From Corynebacterium sp. MSK008 (GTDB taxonomy: Bacteria > Actinomycetota > Actinomycetes > Mycobacteriales > Mycobacteriaceae), in NCBI RefSeq assembly GCF_030232585.1, contig NZ_JASPJX010000001.1, forward strand, positions 248,001 through 312,000: a DNA stretch of 64,000 nt. Direction: 5' to 3'. The position numbers and the translations under genes are program-made. Below, one piece after another: positions 10,373 to 18,542 of the stretch. The notes below the pieces were generated by a model that searched no databases, had not been told where the DNA came from, and was given only the letters and a program-made list of their open reading frames with translations. Numbering within the stretch: the first letter of the stretch is position 1; every line of letters begins with the position of its first letter.

Positions 10373-11800
10373 TTAGACTTCTTTGAACGTCAAGTCGAGG
10401 CCGAGGATCGCGTTTTCAGTCACCTCTGCCAGGGACGGGTGGATCCAGTACTGCGAGCGGGGGAAGTCCCGCAGATCCAGCCCGTATGCGAGCACAGTAA
10501 TCATTTGTTGGATGAGCGTGGATGCCTGCGGGCCCATGTAGTGGGCGCCCAGAAGTTGGCCGGTTCGGCGGTCCGCCACCAGCTTCACCATGCCGGTGGA
10601 GTCCTCCAAACCCCACCCATAGGCCACGTCGCCGTAGTTCTGCACCTTCACAGTGACGTCGAAGCCGGCGTCCACAGCTTCCTGTTCGGTCATTCCCACC
10701 GCGGCGATCTGCGGGTGGGTGAAGATCGCCGACGGGACGTGATCGTGCGGCATCGGCACCATGGCCGAGCCACTTTCGCTGGCCCAAGCTTGAAGCACGT
10801 TGTGCGTCACCGCGCGCTGCTCCGCGTTCGCCACGTGCTTGAGCTGGTACGGGGAGGAAAGGTCGCCGAGCGACCACACGCCGTCCACAGAGGTGCGGCC
10901 GAACTCGTCGACGGCGACGCGGCCGTCTTCGTGCGTTTCGATTCCGGCCGCGGCGACGTCGAGGGTGTCGCTGTTGGGGATACGGCCCGTGGCGATGAGG
11001 AGGGATTCGGTGGTGACCGTGGTGCCGTCGTCAAGCGTGAGCGTGACGCCCTCGCTGTCTTCGGTAGCGGAAGTGACCGTGCGGCCCATGTGGACGGTGT
11101 AGCGCTCGGTAGCGAGCTTGTTAAACGGCTCGGCAAGATCCTTGTCCAGATGGCGCAGCAGCTGCGAGCGGCTAATGATGGTCACCTCAGTGCCCAGTGC
11201 CTCAAAGACGTGCGCGAACTCCATGGCAATGAAGCCCCCGCCGACGATGGTTAGCGACTTCGGCTGGTGCTCCAGCCGCATGATGTCCTCGTTGGTGTGG
11301 AAGGTGACGTCGTGCGCCCAGTCAGGGACGAACGGGCGGGCGCCGGCGGCGAGGATGATCGTGTCGGCGGTGATGAGCTCCTCAGTCTCGCCGCGTCCGG
11401 TCTTGAGCGTCTTGGGGCCGACGAAGGACGCCTCCACGTCGAAGACGGTGACGTTGGGGCAACCGTTGCGGCGGTAATCCTCGCCGCCCTTGGCGATCAG
11501 GTCGATGCGGTTGTCGAAGACGCGCTCGACGATCCCGGGCCAGTCTGCGCCCTTGTATTCAAGATCGATGCCGAGCTTTCCGGCCTCGCGCGCCGCGTAC
11601 GCCTGCTCCGCGGCAAGCACGTACATCTTGGTGGGAATGCAGCCGACGTTGAGGCACGTGCCCCCGAACGCGCCTTTCTCCACAATCGCGACGTTCTTGT
11701 CATCGAAGTCGGGAGTGAGGATGGAGTTGCCCGAACCCGTTCCCACAATGATCAGGTCGAAGCGTGTGGCGTCCTGCAAAGTGCTGTCGTGAGCGGGCAT
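10373..11800 (-). CDS. mtr: Mycothione reductase
   Basis: FAD-dependent NADPH:mycothiol-disulfide oxidoreductase that keeps mycothiol reduced. Visible: N-terminal FAD motif IVGTGSG, the redox-active disulfide G-G-T-C-L-N-V-G-C-I-P-T-K, the NAD(P) motif IVGGGFIAMEF, and the C-terminal dimer segment with H-P-S-L-A-E-V carrying the catalytic His. The ATG at 11800, with GAGGAG 8 nt upstream, is preferred over a GTG 72 nt further up. Gives 475 residues. Its presence marks a mycothiol-producing actinobacterium. Confidence 0.93.
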   Translation of the reverse strand: MPAHDSTLQDATRFDLIIVGTGSGNSILTPDFDDKNVAIVEKGAFGGTCLNVGCIPTKMYVLAAEQAYAAREAGKLGIDLEYKGADWPGIVERVFDNRIDLIAKGGEDYRRNGCPNVTVFDVEASFVGPKTLKTGRGETEELITADTIILAAGARPFVPDWAHDVTFHTNEDIMRLEHQPKSLTIVGGGFIAMEFAHVFEALGTEVTIISRSQLLRHLDKDLAEPFNKLATERYTVHMGRTVTSATEDSEGVTLTLDDGTTVTTESLLIATGRIPNSDTLDVAAAGIETHEDGRVAVDEFGRTSVDGVWSLGDLSSPYQLKHVANAEQRAVTHNVLQAWASESGSAMVPMPHDHVPSAIFTHPQIAAVGMTEQEAVDAGFDVTVKVQNYGDVAYGWGLEDSTGMVKLVADRRTGQLLGAHYMGPQASTLIQQMITVLAYGLDLRDFPRSQYWIHPSLAEVTENAILGLDLTFKEV

Positions 11801-11841
11801 GGTTTTCTCCTCTATATATATGTGTGCGTTGCGTATTGACG

Positions 11842-12837
11842 TTACCTGGCGAAATTTTGGCCGTCTAACCACTGGAAAACGGCCTTGAACGCGGCCTCGC
11901 GGGCGTGGCGTTCGGAGAGGAACATGTCGTGCCGTGCGCCGTCGATGACCTGCACGCTCGCGTTGTCAGAAAGCGTCGGTGCCCAGCGCTGAATCTGGTC
12001 GACGTCGAGCACAGTGTCGGCGGTGTCGGCGGCGGGGGAGTACTCCTCGCCAAGGTATGAATGCGACGAACACAGCGTCAGCGTCGGCACACCAGTGTCA
12101 ACGTCTCCGGCGTGGATGTGTTCCTGACCCTTGATCACTGCGCGGATCCAACCCAGGTACTTGCGGTGCCCGTCAATCGGCTTCCACTGCGTGTTGAACT
12201 CCCACTCGCCGTGGAAGTCCCGGTGGATGGACTTGCCGTACGTGCCTTCGCCGCGCTGCAACAGCGGCAGCGAAGGAAAGATGGTGCCGAAGAAGTTGAG
12301 CAGCGGTTTAAGCACGGCCACCTGCCATTTCGGGTACTGCATGTCCAGCCACGGGCTGTTCAAAACGACGCCGGCAAGCTTTTTATGCTCCGCGGGATCT
12401 TCGCGGCGCAAGTGGTCCGCCCACAGCGGCACAATCAGCCCGCCGGTGGAATGCGCCAGCACCACCACCGAGCCGTGCTCCGCCGCAAGAATCTCTAGCG
12501 TCTGGGTGAGCTCGGGGAAATACCGGCTCATGGAAAGTGTGAAGTGCGCGCGCTGACCCTTCTTCAGTGCACGCCCGCAACGCCGCAGGTCCAGCGCGTA
12601 AAACGGGTACCCGTGCCGGGTGAACTCGTCGGCGACGTGGGCCTGGAAAAAGTAGTCGGACATGCCGTGCACCCACACCACCGCAGGCTTGTGGGGCTTT
12701 GTGCTTTGCGACGCGCGCTTGTCCCGCACCAGCACCGCATCCACGCGAGTTCGACTATCCGGGTCCTTTCCCTGGGGGAGTACTGCCTGCTCGAATCCGT
12801 CGCCGAGCGGGTCAGGTTGCCAATCAAGCTTGTTCAT
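11842..12837 (-). CDS. Alpha/beta hydrolase, serine aminopeptidase/lysophospholipase-like
   Basis: A 331-residue hydrolase of the Hydrolase_4 type. The nucleophile elbow is A-H-S-T-G-G, the oxyanion region is WVHGMSDYF near residue 60, and a late D/H pair (IDGARHDMF) supplies the likely catalytic His. I chose ATG 12837 because TATCAT lies exactly 7 nt upstream, the leaderless pattern of this genome; a GTG 51 nt upstream is open but has no signal. The substrate is unknown; monoacylglycerol or another ester is possible. It is upstream of mtr in the same direction. Confidence 0.82.
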   Translation of the reverse strand: MNKLDWQPDPLGDGFEQAVLPQGKDPDSRTRVDAVLVRDKRASQSTKPHKPAVVWVHGMSDYFFQAHVADEFTRHGYPFYALDLRRCGRALKKGQRAHFTLSMSRYFPELTQTLEILAAEHGSVVVLAHSTGGLIVPLWADHLRREDPAEHKKLAGVVLNSPWLDMQYPKWQVAVLKPLLNFFGTIFPSLPLLQRGEGTYGKSIHRDFHGEWEFNTQWKPIDGHRKYLGWIRAVIKGQEHIHAGDVDTGVPTLTLCSSHSYLGEEYSPAADTADTVLDVDQIQRWAPTLSDNASVQVIDGARHDMFLSERHAREAAFKAVFQWLDGQNFAR

Positions 12838-12920
12838 GCGGCCGATGATACTTTTCTGCGGACGGTGGGCACCTGTGGTCGTCGACAAGCCTTTGCACCT
12901 TGGCTATGAAAGGGACGTAA

Positions 12921-12926
12921 TATAGT
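12921..12926 (+). promoter_or_regulatory. Candidate -10 box TATAGT for mqo
   Basis: A strong TATAGT hexamer lies 43 nt before the mqo start, so mqo has a real leader, with AAAGGA 10 nt before its ATG. The upstream TTGGCT is only a weak and closely spaced -35. Confidence 0.55.
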
Positions 12927-12968
12927 CACCACTCCCAAAAGTCGATAAACATCAAAGGATGACTACGC

Positions 12969-14480
12969 ATGTCTGACAACGGTGGTAAGAAGTACGCGGA
13001 CGAGGTGGACATCCTGCACGTCGGCGCCGGCATCATGAGCGCCACGCTGTGCTCGATGCTGCACGAACTGGAACCCGAATGGTCCCAGATGATCTTCGAG
13101 CGGCTTGACGGCCCGGCCGAGGAGTCCTCCTACCCCTTCAACAACGCCGGCACCGGCCACTCCGCGCTGTGCGAGCTGAACTACACGCCCGAAAAGAAGG
13201 GCCGCATTGATGTCTCCAAGGCGATGAACATCAACGAAAAGTTCCAGCTGTCGCGCCAGTTCTGGTCCTACCAGGTTGAAAACGGCGTGTTGACCGATCC
13301 GCGCGCGTTCATCAACCCCGTGCCGCACGTCTCCTTCGCCCAGGGCGAAGACCAGATCAACTACCTGCGCAAGCGCTACGACAAGCTCTCCGCAAACCAC
13401 ATGTTCCCCAACATGCAGTTCGCGGATGACCGCGAGACCTTCGCGGAGAAGTTGCCGCTGATGTCCCAGGGCCGCGACTTCGACGCCGAGCCGGTGGCCA
13501 TCTCCTGGACCGACGCAGGCACCGACATCAACTACGGCTCCCTGACCCAGCAGTTCCTCGACGCCGCCAAGAGTAACGGCACCGAGATCCGCTACGGCCG
13601 CGAAGTGACCAACATCAAGCGCGAAGGCAACTTCTGGAAGGTCACCGTCAAAAACGTCCACACCGGCGACAAGCAGGTCGTGCGCGCCCGCTTCGTCTTC
13701 GTCGGCGCCGGCGGCTACGCCCTCGACCTGCTGCGCAAGGCAGGCGTGCCCGAGGTGCACGGCTACGCGGGCTTCCCGATCTCCGGCATGTGGCTCAAGA
13801 CCGACAACCAGGAACTGGTGCAGCAGCACAAGGCCAAGGTCTACGGCAAGGCCAAAGTCGGCGCCCCGCCGATGTCCGTGCCGCACCTGGACCTGCGCGT
13901 CGTCGACGGCAAGGAATCCCTCCTGTTCGGCCCCTACGGCGGCTGGAGCCCGAAGTTCTTGAAGGAAGGCTCCTACCTGGACCTGTTCAAGTCCATCCGC
14001 CCGGACAACATCCCGTCCTACCTCGGCGTGGCCGCCACCAACATCGGCCTGGTGAAGTACCTGGTGCAGGAAGTCTTCCGCGACTTCGACGGCAAGGTGG
14101 ACATGCTGCACGAGTACTACCCGGCAGCAGACGGCAAGGACTGGGAGGTGGTGGTCGCCGGCCAGCGCGTGCAGGTGATCAAGCCGGCCGCCGCCCCGCG
14201 CTTCGGCACCCTGGAGTTCGGCACCGCCCTGGTCAACGACCAGAACGGCACCATCGCCGGCGTGCTCGGCGCATCTCCGGGCGCATCCATCACCCCGGCC
14301 GCCATGATCGAGCTGCTGGAGCGCTGCTTCGGCGAGCGCATGATCGACTGGGGCGACAAGCTGCACGAAATGTTCCCCACCTACGGCAAGTCCCTCAAGC
14401 GCGACGAGGCCGCTTACGACGAGCAGTGGGCGTGGACCCAGAAGACACTGGGGCTGGACACGGGCGAAAACACGCTGTAG
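12969..14480 (+). CDS. mqo: Malate:quinone oxidoreductase
   Basis: Membrane-associated FAD enzyme that oxidises malate to oxaloacetate and passes electrons to menaquinone; the main malate oxidation step of the TCA cycle in corynebacteria. The N-terminal FAD fold reads LHVGAGIMSATL. Length 503 residues, as expected. A ribosome-binding site AAAGGA and a proper -10 box are present. Its transcript ends toward the convergent selO gene; two hairpins lie at and just beyond the stop. Confidence 0.96.
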   Translation: MSDNGGKKYADEVDILHVGAGIMSATLCSMLHELEPEWSQMIFERLDGPAEESSYPFNNAGTGHSALCELNYTPEKKGRIDVSKAMNINEKFQLSRQFWSYQVENGVLTDPRAFINPVPHVSFAQGEDQINYLRKRYDKLSANHMFPNMQFADDRETFAEKLPLMSQGRDFDAEPVAISWTDAGTDINYGSLTQQFLDAAKSNGTEIRYGREVTNIKREGNFWKVTVKNVHTGDKQVVRARFVFVGAGGYALDLLRKAGVPEVHGYAGFPISGMWLKTDNQELVQQHKAKVYGKAKVGAPPMSVPHLDLRVVDGKESLLFGPYGGWSPKFLKEGSYLDLFKSIRPDNIPSYLGVAATNIGLVKYLVQEVFRDFDGKVDMLHEYYPAADGKDWEVVVAGQRVQVIKPAAAPRFGTLEFGTALVNDQNGTIAGVLGASPGASITPAAMIELLERCFGERMIDWGDKLHEMFPTYGKSLKRDEAAYDEQWAWTQKTLGLDTGENTL

Positions 14481-14501
14481 AGCTCCTTCGTCGCTCTACA
14501 G
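14475..14501 (+). terminator. Hairpin overlapping the mqo stop codon
   Basis: CTGTAGAGC (14475-14483, containing the TAG stop) pairs perfectly with GCTCTACAG (14493-14501) around a 9-nt loop. No U-run follows, so it may protect the mRNA end rather than terminate. Confidence 0.5.
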
Positions 14502-14513
14502 GGGGAGGGCTTC

Positions 14514-15719
14514 CTATGTCCCACAGAAGGTGACGTAGGGCAGCTGCCCCTCAGGCCGGGCCATCCATTCGGGCCCGGCCTTTTCGTTGTACGGGTCACT
14601 CACCGCGGCGAGCAGCTCGTCGTACGCGGTGTAGTCGCCGCGGAGCTCGGCAGCGTCGATAGCCTCCTGCAGCATCTGGTTGCGGGGGATGAAGATGGGC
14701 CCCGGCGCGCCGTTAATGCCGTGCTCGCGGTTGTAGGTGGTGATGTCGGCGGCCGCGTTGAGCCCGTCGTGGTCGGCTCCGATCCACCTCGCCCACGCTT
14801 CATCCCAGGCGGCTTGAACCGTTGTGACGTACTCGTTGACCTTCTCAGCACCGAGCAGCGGGTAGAGCGCCTCCGCCAGCCGCGCCATGTTCCAGGCGAT
14901 GATGTTGGGCTGGTTGCCAAAGGCGTAGCGGCCCTGCCGGTCGATGGAGGAGAAGCTCGCGGTGCCGTCGAACCGCTCGGTGAACGCGCACGGGCCGTAA
15001 TCGAGGGTCTCGCCGGACAGCGCTACGTTGTCGGTGTTCATCACCCCGTGGACAAAGCCCAGGCGCATCCAGTGCGCAACCAGGTCGAACTGGCGACGGG
15101 TGACGGTACGCAGCAGCTCCTCGGCGTCTGCGAAGCCGGCGGCGGCGACGACCTTCTGCGTCAGCTCCTCCGATTTCGTCGCCGCATACTGTACCGTGCC
15201 CACGCGCAGGTGGCTCTTAGCCACGCGCACCACGATCCCGCCGGGGACCGCGCCGTTTTGGCGAATCACGGTGCCGCCGGTGGACAGCACCGCAAGCGAG
15301 CGTGTGGTGGGCACGCCGACCGCATGCATAAACGTGGAAACGAGGTGTTCGCGCAGCATCGGCCCGATCGCACCTACCCCGTCCGTGCCCGGGCGCGAAA
15401 ACGCGGTCAAGCCTGAGCCCTTGAGCTGGATCTCATGGCCGGCGGTGTCGCCGAGCAGCAGGGCGCGGCCGTCGCCAAGCAAAGGCACGAACTGGCCAAA
15501 CTGGTGGGCAGCGTACGCCATGGCGTGGCCGCCTTGCGAGCCGGAGAGGAACTTCAGGCCGTCTTCAGATTTCAGCCACGCGACGTCGAGCCCGAGCTCC
15601 TCCGCAAGCGGCTCGTTGAGCGCGACAAGCTGCGGGTTCTCAAACTTCGTGCCGGGCTCTGCATGCGCGAGCTCCGGTAGGGCATCTGCGAGCGTGTGGG
15701 CGAGCTGGGGTTGATTCAT
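14514..15719 (-). CDS. selO: SelO/YdiU-family protein AMPylase, compact form
   Basis: Pseudokinase-fold enzyme that, in characterised relatives, transfers AMP from ATP to protein hydroxyl groups, linked to oxidative stress. Key segments seen: SGHQFG-equivalent AAHQFGQFVPLLGDGRA, L-K-G-S-G-L-T, HGVMNTDN with the catalytic Asp, and L-D-Y-G-P. At 401 residues it is about 80 shorter than the E. coli protein, mainly in the C-terminal half. It still ends in C-G-T, so a cysteine sits third from the end where relatives have Cys or Sec. Confidence 0.88.
   Translation of the reverse strand: MNQPQLAHTLADALPELAHAEPGTKFENPQLVALNEPLAEELGLDVAWLKSEDGLKFLSGSQGGHAMAYAAHQFGQFVPLLGDGRALLLGDTAGHEIQLKGSGLTAFSRPGTDGVGAIGPMLREHLVSTFMHAVGVPTTRSLAVLSTGGTVIRQNGAVPGGIVVRVAKSHLRVGTVQYAATKSEELTQKVVAAAGFADAEELLRTVTRRQFDLVAHWMRLGFVHGVMNTDNVALSGETLDYGPCAFTERFDGTASFSSIDRQGRYAFGNQPNIIAWNMARLAEALYPLLGAEKVNEYVTTVQAAWDEAWARWIGADHDGLNAAADITTYNREHGINGAPGPIFIPRNQMLQEAIDAAELRGDYTAYDELLAAVSDPYNEKAGPEWMARPEGQLPYVTFCGT
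14554..14586 (+). terminator. Intrinsic terminator for mqo inside the selO coding end
   Basis: GGCCGGGCC (14554-14562) pairs with GGCCCGGCC (14572-14580) and is followed by TTTTCGTT on the plus strand. It lies about 75 nt past the mqo stop but within the last codons of the convergent selO gene, so that stretch serves both as code and as terminator. Confidence 0.65.
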
Positions 15720-15725
15720 GGCTCC

Positions 15726-15735
15726 ACCCTAAACT
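15726..15735. promoter_or_regulatory. Overlapping divergent -10 boxes, selO and cobA
   Basis: The 24-bp gap between selO and cobA holds ACCCTAAACT. Read left it gives TAGGGT 6 nt before the selO ATG; read right it gives TAAACT 8 nt before the cobA ATG. The boxes share two bases, so both genes are probably leaderless and their transcription may be mutually exclusive. Confidence 0.55.
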
Positions 15736-15743
15736 GATTGGAT

Positions 15744-16484
15744 ATGACTACCGGCCACATCACACTCGTAGGCGGCGGCCCAGGCGCGTGGGACCTGCTG
15801 ACCATCCGCGGATTGCGCGCGCTTGAGGCTGCCGACGTCATCCTCGCCGACCACCTCGGCCCCTCCGCTGAGCTGGAGAGTTTTTTGGACCTGACCGGCA
15901 AGGAAGTCGTGGACGTGGCGAAGCTGCCGTACGCGAGGCAGGTCGCGCAGGAGCGAATCAACGAGATGCTGGTGGAGTTCGGGCGCGCCGGCAAGCGCGT
16001 GGTGCGGCTCAAAGGCGGCGACCCGTACGTGTTCGGCCGGGGCTTCGAGGAACTGCAGGCGTGCGCGGCCGCCGGGCTGGAGTGCTCGGTCGTGCCGGGC
16101 GTGACCTCGGCGGTGTCTGTGCCGGCCGCCGCTTCGGTCCCGGTGACCCAGCGCGGGGTCACGCACGCGTTCACGGTGGTCTCCGGGCACCTGCCGCCAG
16201 GGCATGAGAAGTCGCTGGTGGACTGGGGTGCGCTAGCCCGCGTTGGCGGGACGATCGTGGTGGTCATGGGTGTGCGCAACGTGCGTGCGATCACGGCGGC
16301 GCTGGTGGAGGCCGGGTTGTCCGGGGACACTCCCGCCGCCGTGATCCAGGAGGGCGAGACCGAAGCGCAGCGCGTGTACTTCGCCACCGCGGCGAGCTTG
16401 GCTGACGTGATGGAGGCCGAAGGCGTTGCGGCGCCGGCCGTGTACGTGGTGGGGGAGGTCGCAGGCCTTGCGCACGCTGGATAG
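15744..16484 (+). CDS. cobA: Uroporphyrinogen-III C-methyltransferase
   Basis: SAM-dependent methylase that converts uroporphyrinogen III to precorrin-2, feeding siroheme and cobalamin. The family motifs are clear: VGGGPGAWDLLTIRG at the N-terminus and L-K-G-G-D-P-Y-V-F-G-R-G. Length 246 residues from ATG 15744, so the methylase domain only and not a CysG or HemD fusion. A TAAACT -10 box 8 nt upstream indicates leaderless expression. The following methyltransferase gene overlaps its end and is probably translationally coupled. Confidence 0.93.
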   Translation: MTTGHITLVGGGPGAWDLLTIRGLRALEAADVILADHLGPSAELESFLDLTGKEVVDVAKLPYARQVAQERINEMLVEFGRAGKRVVRLKGGDPYVFGRGFEELQACAAAGLECSVVPGVTSAVSVPAAASVPVTQRGVTHAFTVVSGHLPPGHEKSLVDWGALARVGGTIVVVMGVRNVRAITAALVEAGLSGDTPAAVIQEGETEAQRVYFATAASLADVMEAEGVAAPAVYVVGEVAGLAHAG

Positions 16485-17526
16485 CTTGATCTGGGACGTC
16501 GCGTTCGGGGAAGTCGCCTCCGTCGGGCCCGCCGCTTCTACATACCCTGGGAGCCAAACCCTGGGAGCTGGCAAAAATCGGCCGATGCCAGGATCCGGTT
16601 CCCAGGGTCTGGGGGAGGGGTACCGGCAGGCGGTGCTCATCTGCCACGACCCGACGCTGGATCTCACCCGCGAGGCGGTTGCTGCGGGCGCGCCCGTGGT
16701 GTTCTGCGACTCGGACTACGCGCGAAGCCAGGAGGCCTCGGCAATGGGCGCCGAGATCGCGGGTGATGTGCGGCTGGACGAATACCTGGCCGGCGCAACC
16801 GGTTCCGCGGTCGCGGTCGGGGAGATGCCCAAGTCGCTCGCCCGGCTCGACTACCTGGCGCGCTCCATCGCGGGTGCGGGTTTCGACGACGTGCGGGTCG
16901 TACTCGGTGCGAACAACAAGCACCTCGCACGCAGCATGAACGCGACGTTGGGGGAGTCGTTCGAGGACGTTGCTGCCTCGCTCGGCCGCGGCAAGTTCCG
17001 TTGCCTCGTCGCCTCGGGCCCACGCGAGGTGTCGTATGAGCCAAAGCTTTACGACGGCCTCGTCGCCGTCGGCGGAGTCTTCTCCGGTGCAAAGCCGGAT
17101 CGGGGCGGGGAGCTGCTTCGCTCCTGCCTGCCCGCCGAGCCCGGCCGCCTGCTCGACCTGGGCTGCGGCAACGGCTCCGTCACCCGGGGCTTGGGTGGCG
17201 TTGCCACGGACGCGGATGCCGACGCGGTGCTGTCCGCACGCGCCATCGGGTTGGAGGCGACGTGGGACGACGCGGGCTCACGCTTGCCGGATGCGTCCTT
17301 CGACACGATCGCGCTGAACCCGCCGTTCCACGACGGCACCACCGTCGACGCCACTCTCGTGCAGCACCTCCTCGACGCCTCCGCGCGTCTGCTCGCCCCC
17401 GGAGGGGCGCTGTACTTGGTGCACAACTCGCACCTGCGCTACCGCGGCGAGGTGGAGCGCAGATTCGCATCCGTGGAGCAGGTCGCGCGAGATACAACCT
17501 TCACGGTGCTCCGCGCCAGCCGCTAG
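16468..17526 (+). CDS. RlmG/RsmC-like class I methyltransferase, reading frame contains a palindromic insert
   Basis: Predicted rRNA (guanine-N2)-methyltransferase with two Rossmann-type halves: a degenerate N-terminal one (LICHDPTLDLTREAV...) and a C-terminal one with the SAM loop LDLGCGNGSV and the target-base motif N-P-P-F-H-D-G. I chose TTG 16468, overlapping cobA by 17 nt, because GGGGGAGG ends 9 nt before it; TTG 16486 or GTG 16633 are alternatives. Between codons for GPAAS and YRQAVLICHD the frame runs through a palindrome (16544-16608) that adds a glycine- and proline-rich stretch. Specific rRNA target unknown. Confidence 0.75.
   Translation: MRTLDSLIWDVAFGEVASVGPAASTYPGSQTLGAGKNRPMPGSGSQGLGEGYRQAVLICHDPTLDLTREAVAAGAPVVFCDSDYARSQEASAMGAEIAGDVRLDEYLAGATGSAVAVGEMPKSLARLDYLARSIAGAGFDDVRVVLGANNKHLARSMNATLGESFEDVAASLGRGKFRCLVASGPREVSYEPKLYDGLVAVGGVFSGAKPDRGGELLRSCLPAEPGRLLDLGCGNGSVTRGLGGVATDADADAVLSARAIGLEATWDDAGSRLPDASFDTIALNPPFHDGTTVDATLVQHLLDASARLLAPGGALYLVHNSHLRYRGEVERRFASVEQVARDTTFTVLRASR
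16544..16608. repeat. Palindromic element inside the methyltransferase reading frame
   Basis: ACCCTGGGA occurs as two direct copies on the left (16544 and 16557) and as its inverse TCCCAGGGT on the right (16600-16608). Inner arms CTGGCA (16568-16573) and TGCCAG (16586-16591) flank an ATCGGCCGAT core. The frame stays open through all of it. The codons just upstream have G/C in nearly all third positions, as coding sequence does here, while those in the element do not. Confidence 0.72.
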
Positions 17527-17549
17527 GCTGAAATGCGCAAGGAGGCAGG

Positions 17550-17768
17550 ATGGCACTGACAGTTGACGAAGCACGCGAGAACTTCGACGAGCTGATGCGG
17601 GAGGTAACCGTTGCGGGCAAGCACGTACAGATCCAGTCACGCGTCGGTGATGCCGTGCTGATTCCTGCGGCCGAATTTCGATCCTGGAAGGAAACTGCCC
17701 ACATTCTCGGCACGCCCGCGAATGCACGTAGGTTTATCCGGGCCTATGACCAAGCAGTGTCCCGTTAG
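17550..17768 (+). CDS. Phd/YefM-type antitoxin-like protein without a visible toxin partner
   Basis: A 72-residue protein that resembles the N-terminal DNA-binding part of Phd/YefM antitoxins: an alpha-beta start with D-E-A-R-E-N-F-D-E-L, then a strand and a V-L-I-P-A-A-E-F-R-S-W segment like the V-L-I/V-S-x-E-E-Y-x-x-L of YefM. GGAGG lies 8 nt before the ATG. No RelE, Doc or PIN-type gene flanks it; the next gene is a sirtuin on the opposite strand, overlapping its stop by 4 nt. It may be a solitary antitoxin or a repurposed regulator. Confidence 0.75.
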   Translation: MALTVDEARENFDELMREVTVAGKHVQIQSRVGDAVLIPAAEFRSWKETAHILGTPANARRFIRAYDQAVSR

Positions 17769-18502
17769 CCCAAAAGGGCCGGTAAGGCGTTGGCGGCGGT
17801 GTCCTCGATGACCACGTCGGCCAGGTGCGACAGGTCCGTGCGCATGGGGGTGACCTCGATGATGGGGATCTCGCGGGCGTGCGCCATCAGCGGCAGGCCG
17901 GCGGCGGGGTAGACCACGCCCGAGGTGCCCACGATCACCAGCGCGTCAGCGGTGCGCATGCGGCGCTCCGCTTCCTTCCACTCGGCTTCAGGCAACGCCT
18001 CGCCGAACCAGACCACGCCGGGGCGCACGGAGCCACCGCAGACCGGGCAGGACGGGGGAGTAATTGCTGCCACGGGTTCTTTGGGGAGGTCGATGGGCTG
18101 GGCGAAGTTTTCGTCGCAAAGCGAGCAGCGAAAGTCGAAAAGCGAACCGTGCAGGTGGACGACCTCCTTGCTGCCCGCGCGCTCGTGGAGATTGTCGATG
18201 TTTTGCGTGGTCACCGTGGTCTTCGGCGACTTAGCGACGGCGACGTGGCCCGCGTTCGGCTCCGCCTGCTGCGCGAGGTGGGCGCGCCAGAGGTACCAGG
18301 CGAACATGGTGTCCGGGTCGTCGTGCCACGCGTCGATGGACGCCATGTCCTGCGGGTCCACGTTCTCCCACAGGCCGGTCTGCGCGTCGCGGTAGGTGGC
18401 GATGCCGCTGTCGGCGCTCATGCCAGCGCCGGTGAAGACCTCGATGTGCGAGGCGTCGGCGATAAGGGCGCGGGCGGTGTCGATGGTGGAGGAGGCGGTC
18501 AT
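17765..18502 (-). CDS. NAD-dependent protein deacylase, sirtuin
   Basis: Removes acyl groups from lysine using NAD+, cytosolic. Motifs: GAGMSADSGI near the N-terminus, T-Q-N-I-D-N-L-H with the catalytic His region, zinc ligands C-S-L-C and C-P-V-C, and V-G-T-S-G-V-V-Y-P. 245 residues, normal size for a class III (SIRT5/CobB-like) sirtuin. TACCGT lies 7 nt before the ATG, so probably leaderless. Confidence 0.93.
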   Translation of the reverse strand: MTASSTIDTARALIADASHIEVFTGAGMSADSGIATYRDAQTGLWENVDPQDMASIDAWHDDPDTMFAWYLWRAHLAQQAEPNAGHVAVAKSPKTTVTTQNIDNLHERAGSKEVVHLHGSLFDFRCSLCDENFAQPIDLPKEPVAAITPPSCPVCGGSVRPGVVWFGEALPEAEWKEAERRMRTADALVIVGTSGVVYPAAGLPLMAHAREIPIIEVTPMRTDLSHLADVVIEDTAANALPALLG

Positions 18503-18542
18503 AGGTGCGACGGTACCCGCGTGAGATGGGAGACGAAGCGTC

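Noticed and set aside
12963..14366. Long open frame on the minus strand opposite mqo
   Set aside because: Mirror of the GC-rich mqo codons; composition is low-quality and mqo motifs are unambiguous.
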